DNA of 64,000 nt from Lepidodermella squamata (GCA_047495785.1 JBLDXI010000015.1:2170001-2234000), one strand, 5' to 3'; positions 10,530 to 21,142 are shown, numbered from the stretch's first letter. The notes: generated from the sequence alone by a model not told the origin. Program-made: numbers and translations.

Positions 10530-12355
10530 ATGGAAAATAATGAATGGGACGAGTTGAAGGCTAACTTGAACCGCTTAGAGTTCAGCGAAGAATTCATCAC
10601 AGTTGTTGAAAATGACCGCCCTTCCTATGCCGTGTTGAATGCGCTAATTTCCGATGCGGAAAAGCGGCTTGAGGAGCAGCGTGAACTGCGGCGGGTTAAT
10701 GAGCAGTTGACCGCCGAACTTGCGTCTGTAGGCTCGAGTTTGAAGCACAGTGAACAGTGCATTCTCGACGCTGATCGGTTGATTGCTGAACTGAAGGATC
10801 GGAACGACAAATTGCGGCTGGAAATTGAAGAAAGCAATCCTAATAATCATGAACCTTCGCTAGAAAGAGGTAAAAACAATTTCCTTCAGGAAAAATTAGG
10901 TCTCATCAGCTTTCGGTTGATATTGAAATCAACGTTAATTTGAGCAAAAAATCGATTTTCGGAAAAATCAAAATTTGTGTGACTTGATGTCCCTAATATC
11001 TTGGCTCCTAATGTCATTTTTCTCACATTTACAAGATACTCTCTGTTGTTTTTTATTCAAATTTCAAAAGCGTTCAAATGATCCAATAATTGTCCAAGTT
11101 TAGGCCCTGATGTTTTAACTTTCCGAAAAACCATCTAAAACGACGACCAGAAATTCTCAAAATTTGCAGCGGAATCGGGAATTATCTCTGGTTTAAATTT
11201 GGGTCCAAATATTCGCACTACTAAAAATGAGGTTCCAGCCGTAAATTTGAGCGTCGTGGCGCTACATTTTTCAGATTATTTGCGAATTCGGCGTTTTCGT
11301 TTTTTGATCGATACTGATGCCCTCCCAGAACCTAGGATTTTTTGTTTCAGCTACCTGGCGCCCTAGCTAAGTAAAAAAATTATCGATGTTGGGTTCCACG
11401 ACGGCTGATATCGGAAAAATCACTGATTTGTAAAATCGATACTTGGAATCGATATTGCCTCTGTAGGCTGAAGTATGACTCTCATAGTGCAAAAGACGCG
11501 CAATAGGAAGACCTTTTTATGTTAGGCATGATACCAACAAATTTAGATTCTCGTGAAGACATGAAACTGGGAAATCTAGTGTTGGTGTCTCAAATTTAGT
11601 GCTGGAACCCTAAATTTGGGGTGCGCACTTGGTACACCCTTTAAATTTTAGAATTTTCTTTTAGCAAATACTGATTATTTTAAACTTCGTAAATCATGGA
11701 TATTCCCGCCTCTTCTCCTCCTTATGATGATGTAGTGGTTTCATTTTCTGTTCATTTTATATCTCAATTTATTTTAGAGTTGAGTGTCGAGTCCGGCATT
11801 AAGGAGGATTCCTTCGATCATGAAGAAGTTGAATCCGGCGAGGCGAGCAATGACGGTGAAATTAAGGAGGAATGTGACGCGAATAAGCGCTCTCATCGGC
11901 GCCATCGCAGTCACAGCCGGCATCGCAGCAAACACCGGAAATCAAGGCGCCGCCATCGATCACCGCGGGAAAATCTCGACGAAATTCAACCAGTCGATAA
12001 ACAGGCGAAAAATCAGCAGCAGAAAATTGACGAAATGCCTATGTTGCCGCCTGTCCCGCCACCGACATTTTTCTCACCGGCCTACGGGCAAATAATGTCT
12101 TCTCAGGTGCAAAATCAGCTTCCAGCTGTTCCGCCGCCGATTTTTACGCCGCAAAATAATTTTCAACCGAATATTAATTTCGCAAATTCGGCGCCTTTAC
12201 CGCCGTTGGAATTGATTAAAATGCTGCAAAATCAACGGAATAATGCGATTTTTCGAGCTATGCCACCCAACTTCAACGTCCCGCCGCCGCCACCGCCGAT
12301 TTCTCTGCCCGGTTACGGCGGGTTCAACTTGAACAATTTACCTCATCGATTTTAG
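10530..12355 (+). CDS. Gene E: LGF-module protein with SR-like and proline-rich tail
   Basis: Exon 1 (10530-10869) encodes the module (E-W-D-E-L, N-R-L-E-F, P-S-Y-A-V-L-N-A-L-I) and a short coiled coil, ending in phase 1 at GTAAAA. Exon 2 (11778-12355) follows TTTTAG after a 908-nt intron and restores phase. It encodes an acidic stretch, then an Arg/His/Ser-rich block with R-S, R-H and S-R dipeptides, then Pro/Asn-rich sequence with P-P-P-P-P-P and an N-L-P-H-R-F end. In total 305 residues. RS-type blocks are known in splicing factors and nuclear-speckle proteins, so nuclear RNA association is a reasonable inference. An ATG at 11696 could start an alternative short form, but the module-plus-tail structure shared with its neighbours favours the join. 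Confidence 0.72.
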
Positions 12356-12358
12356 ATG

Positions 12359-12364
12359 AATAAA
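12359..12364 (+). terminator. Poly(A) signal of gene E
   Basis: AATAAA lies 4 nt after the gene E stop codon. A second one occurs near 12395, giving two likely polyadenylation options with very short 3'UTRs. Confidence 0.55.
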
Positions 12365-12429
12365 GCGACTTGGATTGTGCCACATTTTAATGGAAGAATA
12401 AATTGCATTTTATTTTATCGATTGACTTT

Positions 12430-13300
12430 TTCGTTCATTTGAGTAGTTGTTTATTATTTAGCGTTCTGTCGATTTTTATCGAAGCTCACCTGAAATGTGG
12501 CGAGCAGTCGCTGTAGTTCGAATGATAATGAACGGAAAATAATAAAAGATTCATCGTCATTGCGCATGTGGTGGTGGTGGTGGTGTGTTCTCGAATTAAT
12601 AATTGATAACACGTAGGCATTGACAAAGTTGGGCTGGGCTGGGTGGTCTCGCGATAAAGCCACAGTCGTAGTTCTTTCGCAGAAACGCGCCCAGCAGCGG
12701 TTTTCGTGCTTTGACAACACTAATAGTTATAATATTAATAGAAAACGCGACGGAAAAACATCCAGCCAGCGTGCACTGTGCGGACTCATTTTTCAGTTCA
12801 TATCATCTGCGGCTGTTGGTAAAAAGCAACAGCGGCCGTGGCGATGAATAGCCGTTGTTTGGCATCAAAGCTAAAATATTTCAAACCATCGTCTTTTTTA
12901 AGCTGGATTTTTTATTTTCCGATTTTCGTCAATTCAAACCTCGTTGGCTTGCTTTATTTTTCGTTCTTATCGTTTTCCTCGAGTCCTCGGTCGTTGACCT
13001 ACTTTGAAGACAGTGCAAACTGGACTTCGGACCTCGTGGGCGCCACGTGTTTTTGCAAGTCGCGTGGCCTAATTACGCAACACCGCCACGCCTCTCAAAT
13101 AAAACAGCACACACGCGAAACGTGGCCTGCTGTTTGCTGGTCGACGACGCAGTCATTCTTGTTTTATTGCGAACGAACGTCGTCATAATTTTCAATTGCG
13201 TTTTCTGTTTTTATTATAATAGGTCTGCTTGCAGCGGAATGATTACTACCACTACAATTATTGCTGTGTAATTTCTTGGATTTTCTTGCTTTAATACGAA
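12430..13300. other. Intergenic region before gene F
   Basis: I see no supportable gene. It contains a short GTG/GGT microsatellite near 12569-12585 and an acceptor-like T-rich tract ending in TAG near 13222, 78 nt before gene F. Gene F lacks an acceptor immediately before its ATG, so this stretch may hold its own promoter and 5'UTR. Confidence 0.4.
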
Positions 13301-15350
13301 ATGACGGATTTACCTCATCGCAACTTGCTGGCTTCATTGCCTAATGCTTCGGTGCCGTCGTCGCAGGAGCGCGACGAGTCGGAGTGGCAGGAGTTGAAAG
13401 GACATTTTAAAAGGCTAGGCTTCGCCGAGGACGTGCTTCAGGCCATGGAGGCCGACTGCCCGTCGTTCGAAGTTCTTCAATCTTTCATCACGTGGTTCGA
13501 CGCGCAAAAACGCGCCGAGCTCAATTTGTCGTCCGCCCTCGCCGACACGAAGAAACAGCTCGACAATGTGCGGCACGATCTCAAGGAGGGTCAGACGTTG
13601 CGAAACGTCGAGTTCGACGTCGCCCAAAAGCGCCTGAAAGCCGCGCAGGCCGAGGCGGATTCGAACAGGACTCGGGCGGATAAGCTTGAAGCTGCGTTGA
13701 AACACGAACGCGAAGACCGGCAACGCGTCACCGCCGAGCTGATGAACCGCGATCTTGAAGTCATGGAGCTGAAAAATCGTTTACAACAAGCCGAGTCCGG
13801 CGACGTTCAAGCTCTTACGGCTATCAATTCGAACCTAGCCGCTGGTCATTCGCAATTGAAAACGGAATTAACGGCTCGTGATCGACAAATTTCAGCGTTA
13901 AATCAAGAGTTGGATCAGTTAAAGGCTACTCGTGATAAATTGTTATCTGATGTTAAAATGGCTCAGGATCAATCGGCGCAGTGGAAGGCGAACTGCGACG
14001 AGTTGAGACTGTCGTTTCGCATTCAAATGGATTCGTTGCGACGTGAGCACGAAAAGTCGGCGACTTCTTCAGAAAACTCGGACTCGTCTTGGGCGGAGAA
14101 ATTGCGCCGAACTGAGGAGATTTTGAGGTTGCAAACGCAAGTTTCCGCTAAATTTCAGGCTCAAAACGAGGCGTTGCATGAGGAGTTGAACGTGAAGAAG
14201 GCGGAATTAACGGCGCTGGGTGAAGAAAAAGCGAAACTGCAACGCCAGCTGGAAGAAGCTCTGTCTCTAGCAATGGCTAGTCGGAAACTATCGGCCTCTT
14301 CGTCGCCTCCGCTGGCGTTGTTGAAAGCCGAGGCCGTTGAAACTTGTTGTAGCCATTCAGAAACGCCGCTTCCTCCGCCTGCAGAAAACGTGCGAAATTC
14401 ACCGTTTCAGTTATCTAAAATTCAACCGCCGTCTTCGCTTTACCAAACTTATCAACCAGCGCTGTCGGCTGATTCGAAGGAAACCGGCGCCTGCTCGACA
14501 ATTTCGCCGTCAGAATCAGGTGAGGGGAACAAAAAGAGCGATTTTAAGGAGGATTTTTTTGAAAAACTCGAATTTTTTCTCACACTGACAGGCCCTGGAG
14601 ATGACAGTTTTAGCATGATGACTAGTGAGGAGATATCGATGATGGACGATATCAATGATTTGCCATTGTTGAAGTCGATCAACGCTCAGTTGTGTAGGAA
14701 AGTCTCGGAGCGTACTGCTAAATATTTCGAAATGCGAAAGGAACTTCAGGAATGCCAGGCGTGCTATACCTCGATTTGCAAACAGCTTCAGGTAAATTTC
14801 ACGCCGGATGCTTGCCTTATAGTAATATTGTCTGAAATGAGGTCATTTCATTTTTGGCCTACTTTGAGGTTAAATTTTGGACAACCGTTGCAGCAACTGG
14901 GAATTTTAATTCCGATATCATGATTTTCAGGAGGCGAAAAAGGAGTCTGATGACAAGCAGGAGTACATAATCAAGTTGCGCCGGCGTCTACGCCATTTGG
15001 GCCAGGATTTGGAGGAATTTGCGGCGCACGAAGCCCGGAACCAGGCGGCGCGCTCAAGCTGTGACTCTACCGGCTTCAATTGCCCGTCTCCGATTGCGGC
15101 CTCGGATTCTGAGCCGCCGGCTAAAATGTTCCGCCGGAGTGGTAGCATCGCTCACAACGCGAACCATAGCCCGTCGCCTAACTACAACAACGGCCCTAAT
15201 AACTATCAATATCGGCCTAACCGGGGCAATAATAATAATGGCGTCAACAATAACAACATGTTCGTTCCTGGTCGACGGCGGCAGCAGTTTAATAACAACA
15301 ATAATAATTACAATGAGGGCGCGATGAGAAGCTTCACGCCACGCCACTGA
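13301..15350 (+). CDS. Gene F: largest LGF-module coiled-coil protein, Asn/Arg-rich tail
   Basis: Exons 13301-14791 and 14931-15350, joined in phase 0 over a 139-nt intron, give about 636 residues. Residues ~28-72 are the module (E-W-Q-E-L, K-R-L-G-F, A-M-E, P-S-F-E-V-L). A long coiled coil runs from ~75 to ~325. A Ser/Pro-rich linker and a second short helical region follow (about 430-497). Exon 2 begins with an amphipathic basic helix, then a Ser/Pro linker and an Asn/Gly/Tyr/Arg-rich tail resembling low-complexity domains of RNP-granule proteins. Within exon 1, 14520-14591 has good GT and AG ends, is 72 nt (3n) and stop-free, so it could be an optional intron leaving 612 residues. AATAAA is at 15516. 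Function unknown. Confidence 0.8.
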
Positions 15351-15515
15351 AGACGAAAAAAATCGATGTGAAGCGTGATTTCTTTTTGTCTTGTTTTTTC
15401 TTCTGTTCGCGAGTGTGTGAGTAGCGAGATAGAGAAAAACCTCAATCGCGTGCCGAATATTTTTTCTTCTTTCGCTTTTTTCTATAAAACCTTGTCAAAT
15501 GATGAATAATTTTCA

Positions 15516-15521
15516 AATAAA
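15516..15521 (+). terminator. Poly(A) signal of gene F
   Basis: AATAAA lies ~165 nt after the stop of gene F, at the end of the same-strand cluster. The next gene converges from the other strand. Confidence 0.5.
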
Positions 15522-15986
15522 ACGATAATTTGATTGTTTAAATTAATAATGAATTGTTTGAAAATTTTTCACAACCGTTCGACTTTTTTCATCAGTGAAT
15601 CACAAATGGGCGAGGAAAACATACGGACATTGACCTAATAATGTTCCTTGCTATCTATTAACGAGCTAGTGGCCAAAAACGAGTGCAAATGAGTCGCACT
15701 TGACGATAACATCTTATCAAGTTTCAGTCGCCGGACATGGCCGTTCGGGGTAAAAAATTAAAATTGCTGTACATAAGCGGTCACGTTTTATTACGCCGAT
15801 TCTGGTCGCTAGCTATGAATCATCTTATAAATTCTCATTTTCAAAGTCTTCACAATATATAAAACCGTGATGAAATATAACATTAGTATATCACTCAGAG
15901 ATGATCATTAAAATTTTGACAGAGTAAAACCGATGACTTCGTAAAATAGAAAAAAATAAGTTTATATCGCGATTTTTTTCGCTCAT

Positions 15987-17172
15987 TTAAATATTGTGTT
16001 GAACTACGGCAAGATTTGAAACAGGCCCGGATTGTTTGACAGCCTGTTGCTGCTGACGAGGCTTAACCATGTCAACAGCCTTCTGAAGAGCCGCTTTGTT
16101 GTCCGGATTCGGCTCTTTATTGATCAAAATGTCGAACATTTTCGGCTCGAACCCGGCCAGCAAATCCATGATTTTCTGCTGCTGATCAGCCGGCAGCTTG
16201 TTGCTGGAGACGTAGTACAACATCCGGGTCAAAACGTCGATCGGGTTGGTGTCTTGCCGCGACAGCTGTTCGCGGAACCATTTGTCCAGTTGGTCTTTGA
16301 TTTCAGTGACTGGGGGCTGATTTTTGTTATCGCTTACCGCTTTATTCGCAATTGTGGTTGTCATTTGCTGGGACGGAGGCGCTGGCGTTGTCGCGTCTTC
16401 CTGCTCCTCGTCTTCTTGCTCCTCCTCATCCGCGTTATTATTTTCCTCCTCTTCGTAATTATCCTCCTGATTTTCCGTTTCTTCAGCTTGCTCTTCAGGC
16501 TGCTCATCGTCCTCGGGAGCTGTATCAGCAGATGCTTCACTATTTTCTGTTTCTACGTCAACTTCCTGCGGCAATTCTTGCAGCGCTTCCTATGACGAAG
16601 AAATTGAAGATTGATTTTTTGACCCTGAAAAAATTATTCGATTTCTCACCTGTTCACCTTCGCTATTTTCTTCGGTTTGTTCTCCGTCCTCATTCTGCGC
16701 AGACTCAGCTTCAGTTTCGTTATTGGAATCAGCCTGAGAATTTTTTAAAAATTATCCGGATTAATGGTTAAAAAATCCGAATTATTACCTGTTCCTGTTC
16801 GTTATCAGCCGATGAAGCTTCCTGTTCCTGTTCTTCAGCTGGCTGTTCGGACTCTGGATCCTCGCCTGCCTCTTCGCCATTCTCTTCCTCAGCCTCAGTT
16901 TCTTCGGATGGACCTTCTTCCTCAGCCGCTTCGTCGTCGTCAGCAGGTTTCACCTGATCTTCATTGCCAATGGCGCTTTGCGCAACAGCAGCCGCGTATT
17001 TATCGGCTGTTTCCTTCGGCAGCATGTGCAAATAGCTTACGAAGCCGTTGTAATTGCCAGACTGCTCGAGGTAACGTTCGACTTGCGCCGCATCGGGCGG
17101 AGTAACCGGAGCACCTTGCACCCAGTCAAGGGTGACCACAATAAACGCGCCGAACAGCAGCGATAAATTCAT
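15987..17172 (-). CDS. Secreted acidic Glu-rich protein
   Basis: Three exons (17172-16789, 16733-16650, 16589-15987) are joined by introns of 55 and 60 nt with clear GT and AG ends, giving 356 residues. Residues 1 to ~20 are a typical signal peptide (short N-region, hydrophobic core, G-A-P after). A short helical module follows (about 25-65, ending L-P-K-E-T-A-D-K-Y-A). A long Glu/Ala/Gln/Asp-rich disordered centre spans all three exons. A C-terminal helical domain (about 250-330) includes Y-V-S-S-N-K-L-P-A-D and P-K-M-F-D-I-L. The two ends look mildly similar around the L-P-(K/A)-(E/D) motif. Secreted acidic disordered proteins can bind calcium or mineral, or act as extracellular spacers, but nothing here decides. 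A minus-strand AATAAA is at 15792-15787. It converges on gene F. Confidence 0.78.
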
Positions 17173-18605
17173 ATTTTTTTATCAAAAAAATCCACCCTAA
17201 AATTAGAAAATTCAAGCTTGATAGAAAATTGTTATTAATCGGAATTTACGATAATATTTCCGTATTAAAAGTGTTTTTCAACCGTAAATTATTGATTGAA
17301 CGTGGGTTTGAAAATAGGGCAATTTTTCAATGGGATACTTCGTTAAATTTATAAATAAATACAGCGAAATTGGAAGCCCTATAAAAACACAAGAATTTGC
17401 ACCTCTGCGTAACGGAAGCGCAAAGTCAAGAGCTCATCAGATTGAAACTATTTTTTTATATAGAGACCGGAAGCCCTCGAATATAAAGCGAGACGAAAAA
17501 CGCGACGACAAAAAAACGGCGATGCGAGGTCAGGATAAAAAAGGATTTAACTTTGGAAATGAATTCAAAGTCCATAATATAGATTTTAGTGTAGGGAAAA
17601 CTATGGAAAACAGAAAATTATGGATTACAAAAATCATCATCGAGGGTCGCAGACAGAAGAAGCTGACGTAAAACTTGAACTATGAAATTTTAATAAAAAT
17701 GTAGAAATTAATTTTTCTGCGTAATAATAAAAATGTCAGATCTGCTGCAAGCTGTTGAGGAAATTTGAGATGTTTTCTATAGCTGCCAGTCGGTTAGTCA
17801 TTTATTCTGCGTAATATAAACTGCGTGTCTGAGAGCCGCCTGTTTTTTTCTCATTTTCACCTCGCCTCTGCCAACGCGTGTTCGCCGCGCAGCTAATCGG
17901 CGCTAATTAGAGCCAATATCCGATAATGACGCCGACGATGCTATGCTATCGAACGGCGCACATTTTTTTGTCACCTTCACGCGCACTCACGCAAAAAACA
18001 CGCGCGCAAAAAACGTTCGCGTCTTCATTAAAAATATCTCTTAAAAAACAGTAATTTTCGATGATGAAATGAGTGATAAGCTTTCTGCGTGTTTTTTATA
18101 TTTCGTATCTTTCTTCTAATGCGAATGACTGGACATTTCCGGTCCTCGTATGGACATCATGATCGCGGTCATTTTATTGGTGCACGATCCCGTATGATTT
18201 ATATTGTCATAAATTGGTTTTATAACGGTCATATTTTCGATGCGATAGATGCGATGATTTCAGCATACAAATCGTTATTATACGCGCAAACAAATGCCTA
18301 CCGGTGCGAGCGTGCGTTTTTCGTTGTCATGAGGTCAACGCAGCCGCGTACTATTTAAACAATTTAAATTGGTTCCTTGGGCATGGTTGCAAAGGAAAAC
18401 ACCCTGAAACCAAGCACGTGATTGTTCTAATACCAAAAACCAAGGGCCTTTTCTCCATCTTAATGTGAATTGTAATCTCCCGTTTATTCGTATATTCACT
18501 GCGCAATTGAGATGGTGAAAAATGAGATGCATATTTTTTAGTGCCGTAAAATGAAAGGAGGTGGGTGCAAGCAATTAGTAACAATTTGCAACGATCAAAA
18601 GCGTT
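17173..18605. other. Intergenic stretch between the acidic-protein gene and the tRNA cluster
   Basis: A plus-strand frame at 17330-17671 (113 codons, Lys/Arg-rich) has no recognisable domain, initiation context or homologous neighbour, so I do not call it a gene. On the minus strand TATAAAT at 17355-17349 could be the TATA box of the acidic-protein gene, about 180 nt before its ATG. Nothing else is supportable. Confidence 0.4.
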
Positions 18606-18679
18606 AGGTTCCGGCGGGGTTCGAACCCGCGACCTTCTGCGTGTAAAGCAGACGTGATGAACCACTACACAACGGAACC
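18606..18679 (-). tRNA. tRNA-Val (TAC)
   Basis: On the minus strand a full cloverleaf starts GGTTCCG and closes with CGGAACC. The anticodon loop TTTACAC is flanked by TCTGC/GCAGA stems and the T arm contains GGTTCGAACC. The D loop has one base more than the Val-CAC gene nearby (GGTTCATC against GGTTATC). Confidence 0.9.
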
Positions 18680-18757
18680 TGTTGATAATAAAGATGGAAT
18701 AATATAATTAAAGCCCGAAAATTCGCTAAGTCTGAAATTTTTAAAATTTAAAAACAT

Positions 18758-18829
18758 TGGAGATGCCGGGGTTTGAACCCGGGACATCTTACATGCAAAG
18801 CAAGCGCTCTACCACTGAGCTACATCCCC
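18758..18829 (-). tRNA. tRNA-Ala (TGC)
   Basis: The minus-strand cloverleaf starts GGGGATGTAGCTCAGTGG, the classic tRNA-Ala 5' half. The anticodon loop is TTTGCAT and the T loop TTCAAAC. The acceptor stem GGGGATG pairs with CATCTCC. Confidence 0.92.
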
Positions 18830-18903
18830 AGATGATCTCAAGGAATTTTATCCTCTTTTAATCGCAATGGGACCTTATTGAAGTTGGAAAAAAGTGTTGG
18901 ACG

Positions 18904-18976
18904 AGGTTCCGGCGGGGTTCGAACCCGCGACCTTCTCCGTGTGAAGGAGACGTGATAACCACTACACTACGGAACC
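18904..18976 (-). tRNA. tRNA-Val (CAC)
   Basis: The minus-strand cloverleaf is nearly identical to the Val-TAC gene 225 bp away, with anticodon loop TTCACAC between TCTCC and GGAGA. The two are paralogues that differ mainly in the anticodon arm. Confidence 0.92.
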
Positions 18977-19045
18977 TGAGTCATTACATTGGTACCTGTT
19001 TAGGCCATTATATCCGAAGCCACATTGATTATGGGAGAAAAATAG

Positions 19046-19117
19046 TTCCCTGACCGGGAATCGAACCCGGGCCGCCGCGGTGAAAGCGCGGAATCCTAAC
19101 CACTAGACCATCAGGGA
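19046..19117 (-). tRNA. tRNA-Glu (TTC)
   Basis: The minus-strand gene starts TCCCTGATGGTCTAGTGG, as animal tRNA-Glu does. The anticodon loop is CTTTCAC between CCGCG and CGCGG, and the T arm contains GGTTCGATTCC. Confidence 0.93.
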
Positions 19118-19189
19118 GGATGAAACTTGATCCTAATTGGGATGTGACCTTCGTTAGGAATTAGGATCCTATTGCCATAAAATTGAAGC

Positions 19190-19263
19190 TGCCCCCTGTG
19201 AGGATCGAACTCACGACCTCCAGATTATGAGACTGGCGCTCTAGCCAACTGAGCCAAGGAGGC
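19190..19263 (-). tRNA. tRNA-Met (CAT), elongator type
   Basis: The minus-strand gene has acceptor GCCTCCT pairing with AGGGGGC. The anticodon loop CTCATAA lies between CCAGT and TCTGG, and the T loop is TTCGATC. Its sequence resembles elongator rather than initiator tRNA-Met. An identical gene body lies at 21292-21365. Confidence 0.92.
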
Positions 19264-19342
19264 GCTTGTGGTCACTCTAGGTCAAATTCTCATTTCCTAA
19301 TTGAACGCCGATTGATTGATGCTAGGCGAAAAAGAGAAGCCG

Positions 19343-19414
19343 AGGCCCAGACGGGGATCGAACCCGTGACCTTCTGTTTACAAGACAGATGCTCTACCAC
19401 TAAGCTACTGAGCC
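19343..19414 (-). tRNA. tRNA-Thr (TGT)
   Basis: The minus-strand gene has acceptor GGCTCAG with CTGGGCC, and anticodon loop CTTGTAA between TCTGT and ACAGA. A second copy in the opposite orientation lies at 21668-21739. Confidence 0.92.
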
Positions 19415-19500
19415 GGCTCATTGATGGATGTCTGATTATCTGTCCATTTTTGTTCCTCAATCGAGCTTCTTTGACTGAAGATTCGTGGGCAAAAAATAAT

Positions 19501-19572
19501 CGACCCAGATGGGACTCGAACCCACAATCTCCGGCTCCGGAGGCCGACGCCTTACCATTAGGCCACTAGGCC
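19501..19572 (-). tRNA. tRNA-Arg (CCG)
   Basis: The minus-strand gene carries GTGGCCTAATGG in the D arm, typical of tRNA-Arg. The anticodon loop is CTCCGGA and the T arm contains GGTTCGAGTCC. Acceptor pairing includes G-U pairs, and the discriminator is G. Confidence 0.9.
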
Positions 19573-19885
19573 GAGTTAATATTCGTAGCAATCTGAAATT
19601 TAACTCAGACATCATTAAATTCTTTGAATAATCAGCATGCAATACTCTGCTGTAGCCGCTATTGAGAATCATTCGTTTGAGTCTAAATATTCCAGCAACC
19701 TCCGCTAGTCATTGTTGCCATCTAATGCATAAAAACTATTGCGCCTCTTGGACCTTTCAAAGAATTTCGGGTTTCACTTTATTTCTATTTGAAAAGATGC
19801 GTGCGCATTTGAAAAGATCAGCACATTTGTCCCATGAATAGTGATTGGAGGTAAAAAAAATAAATAAAAAAACAAAAAAGAACTC

Positions 19886-19958
19886 CGCCGAGACCCGGGA
19901 TCGAACCAGGGACCTTTAGATCTTCAGTCTAACGCTCTCCCAACTGAGCTATCTCGGC
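19886..19958 (-). tRNA. tRNA-Phe (GAA)
   Basis: The minus-strand gene starts GCCGAGATAGCTCAGTTGG, close to animal tRNA-Phe. The anticodon loop is CTGAAGA between TTAGA and TCTAA. The discriminator reads G rather than the usual A. An A-rich plus-strand stretch just beyond its 3' end gives the T-run expected of a Pol III terminator. Confidence 0.92.
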
Positions 19959-20783
19959 TGTGACAGTGGCGAGTTGATAAAAATAATCAAGTAACAGCCA
20001 CACACACGTATCAAATTTCTTATCTTACTGACTGTGGGTGCCGCTTCCCTTCAAAAAAAATGCATAGCAGTCATCTACATGGCTCTTTTATTTATGAGAA
20101 CAGCTTCGTTAATCTCGGCGGCTATTGATTGCAATTCGATATTTCCATTGAGTTTTTTTTTCAAAAAATCAACCCGTTTTTGCGCTATATTACCTGAGAC
20201 AAGATAGTATATGTGTGTTATCCGGGTCGTATCGTAAAATTTTCAGGGTTACTAGTATTGTATGGTACACTCTCGCTGAATTTCTATTGATTTGATTTGA
20301 AATTAAAAGATCCAACTTAAAAAATCACGAAATTTGTTTCTTGCTCATTTTTTTCTCGCATTCTTCATTTTGCGAGTTTTTGGTTCGTTTTTCACATAGA
20401 ATTTCCCGCATTTCTGGCACGCCAAACAAATTGCTGGTGCTGAATCTTGTAATTGGGCTCTCGCACCAAGGTGGTTCTGCTCGATTGGCTTCGGATGGCT
20501 ATCAATACGACTGTCAATGCGACAATGCGGTTTGCAGAGCTGCTGCTAAATCGACGAAGAACACGATCGACGAAATCTTGAACGAATAGCCGCAATGTGT
20601 CAGGGTTTCAGCAAACGCCCAACAAGACCTGCTCGAATTTGTCTACTTCGCTCGATTCGCTGTATCTTCTAGCTTTCGCTGTCACAAGCGATGCCGTGCT
20701 GCGATTTCTGGAATCCAATGCTGCCCGAGCTCTCTCTGATCTCACGGAAAGCTGGCCGATTGTTTCTTGATTTCCGCGACATG

Positions 20784-20878
20784 CTGGACGAATTCTGCCC
20801 ACATTTCGCCAATTTCTGGACGAATTCTGCCCAAATTTCGCCAATTTCTGGACGAGTTCTGCCCGATTTTCCCGAGCT
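20784..20878 (+). repeat. 32-bp minisatellite, about three units
   Basis: Units start at 20784, 20816 and 20848, each beginning CTGGACGA(A/G)TTCTGCCC. The third diverges in its second half. The array lies inside the inverted-repeat element. Confidence 0.75.
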
Positions 20879-21030
20879 CTTGGCTAAGTGCTGTTCGATT
20901 GGGGTGAATGCTGCCCGATTCGATACCTGGCGTGTGCAATTTCTTCCAAAATTATGCCAAATTTCTCGTGATTCTTAATAAAATCGTTTTCGAGTGTTGC
21001 TTAAACTTTTTTGGGTTTCTCTTGTGTGTT

Positions 21031-21142
21031 TGACAAGTGGGGTTTTTTGTGATATTTTCTGGACAAGCGGGCATTTTTTGATATAAAAAATATCAAAAAA
21101 TCCCTGCCTGTTTAGAAAATATCAAAAAATCCCTGCTTGGAA
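21031..21142. repeat. Long imperfect hairpin (~52-nt arms)
   Basis: The left arm (about 21031-21084) and right arm (about 21089-21142) are near reverse complements. Each arm itself consists of two copies of a motif of the type GGGATTTTTTGATAT. Direct and inverted duplication of one short motif therefore produces a foldback structure near the right end of the element. Confidence 0.65.

Noticed and set aside
11696-11777. Independent gene starting at ATG 11696
   Set aside because: Its first 27 codons are hydrophobic and precede a good acceptor; joining exon 1 of gene E at 11778 restores phase and matches the family plan. Kept only as an alternative start.
12569-12585. GTG/GGT microsatellite
   Set aside because: Too short to be more than ordinary simple sequence.
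16032-16595. 187-codon plus-strand frame rich in Leu, Phe and Arg
   Set aside because: It is the antisense of the Glu/Asp-rich acidic gene, whose codon bias opens the opposite strand. The minus gene has a signal peptide and matching splice sites.
17330-17671. 113-codon plus-strand frame starting at ATG
   Set aside because: Lys/Arg-rich AT-biased sequence with no domain, splice context or paralogue. Possibly chance; left uncalled.
19312-19672. Short frames on both strands across tRNA genes
   Set aside because: They read through tRNA-Thr and tRNA-Arg bodies; this is a shadow of the cloverleaf sequences.
20691-20978. 95-codon frame with repeated F-W-T-N-S-A units
   Set aside because: The repeats are the 32-bp minisatellite inside an inverted-repeat element; no start context or domain.
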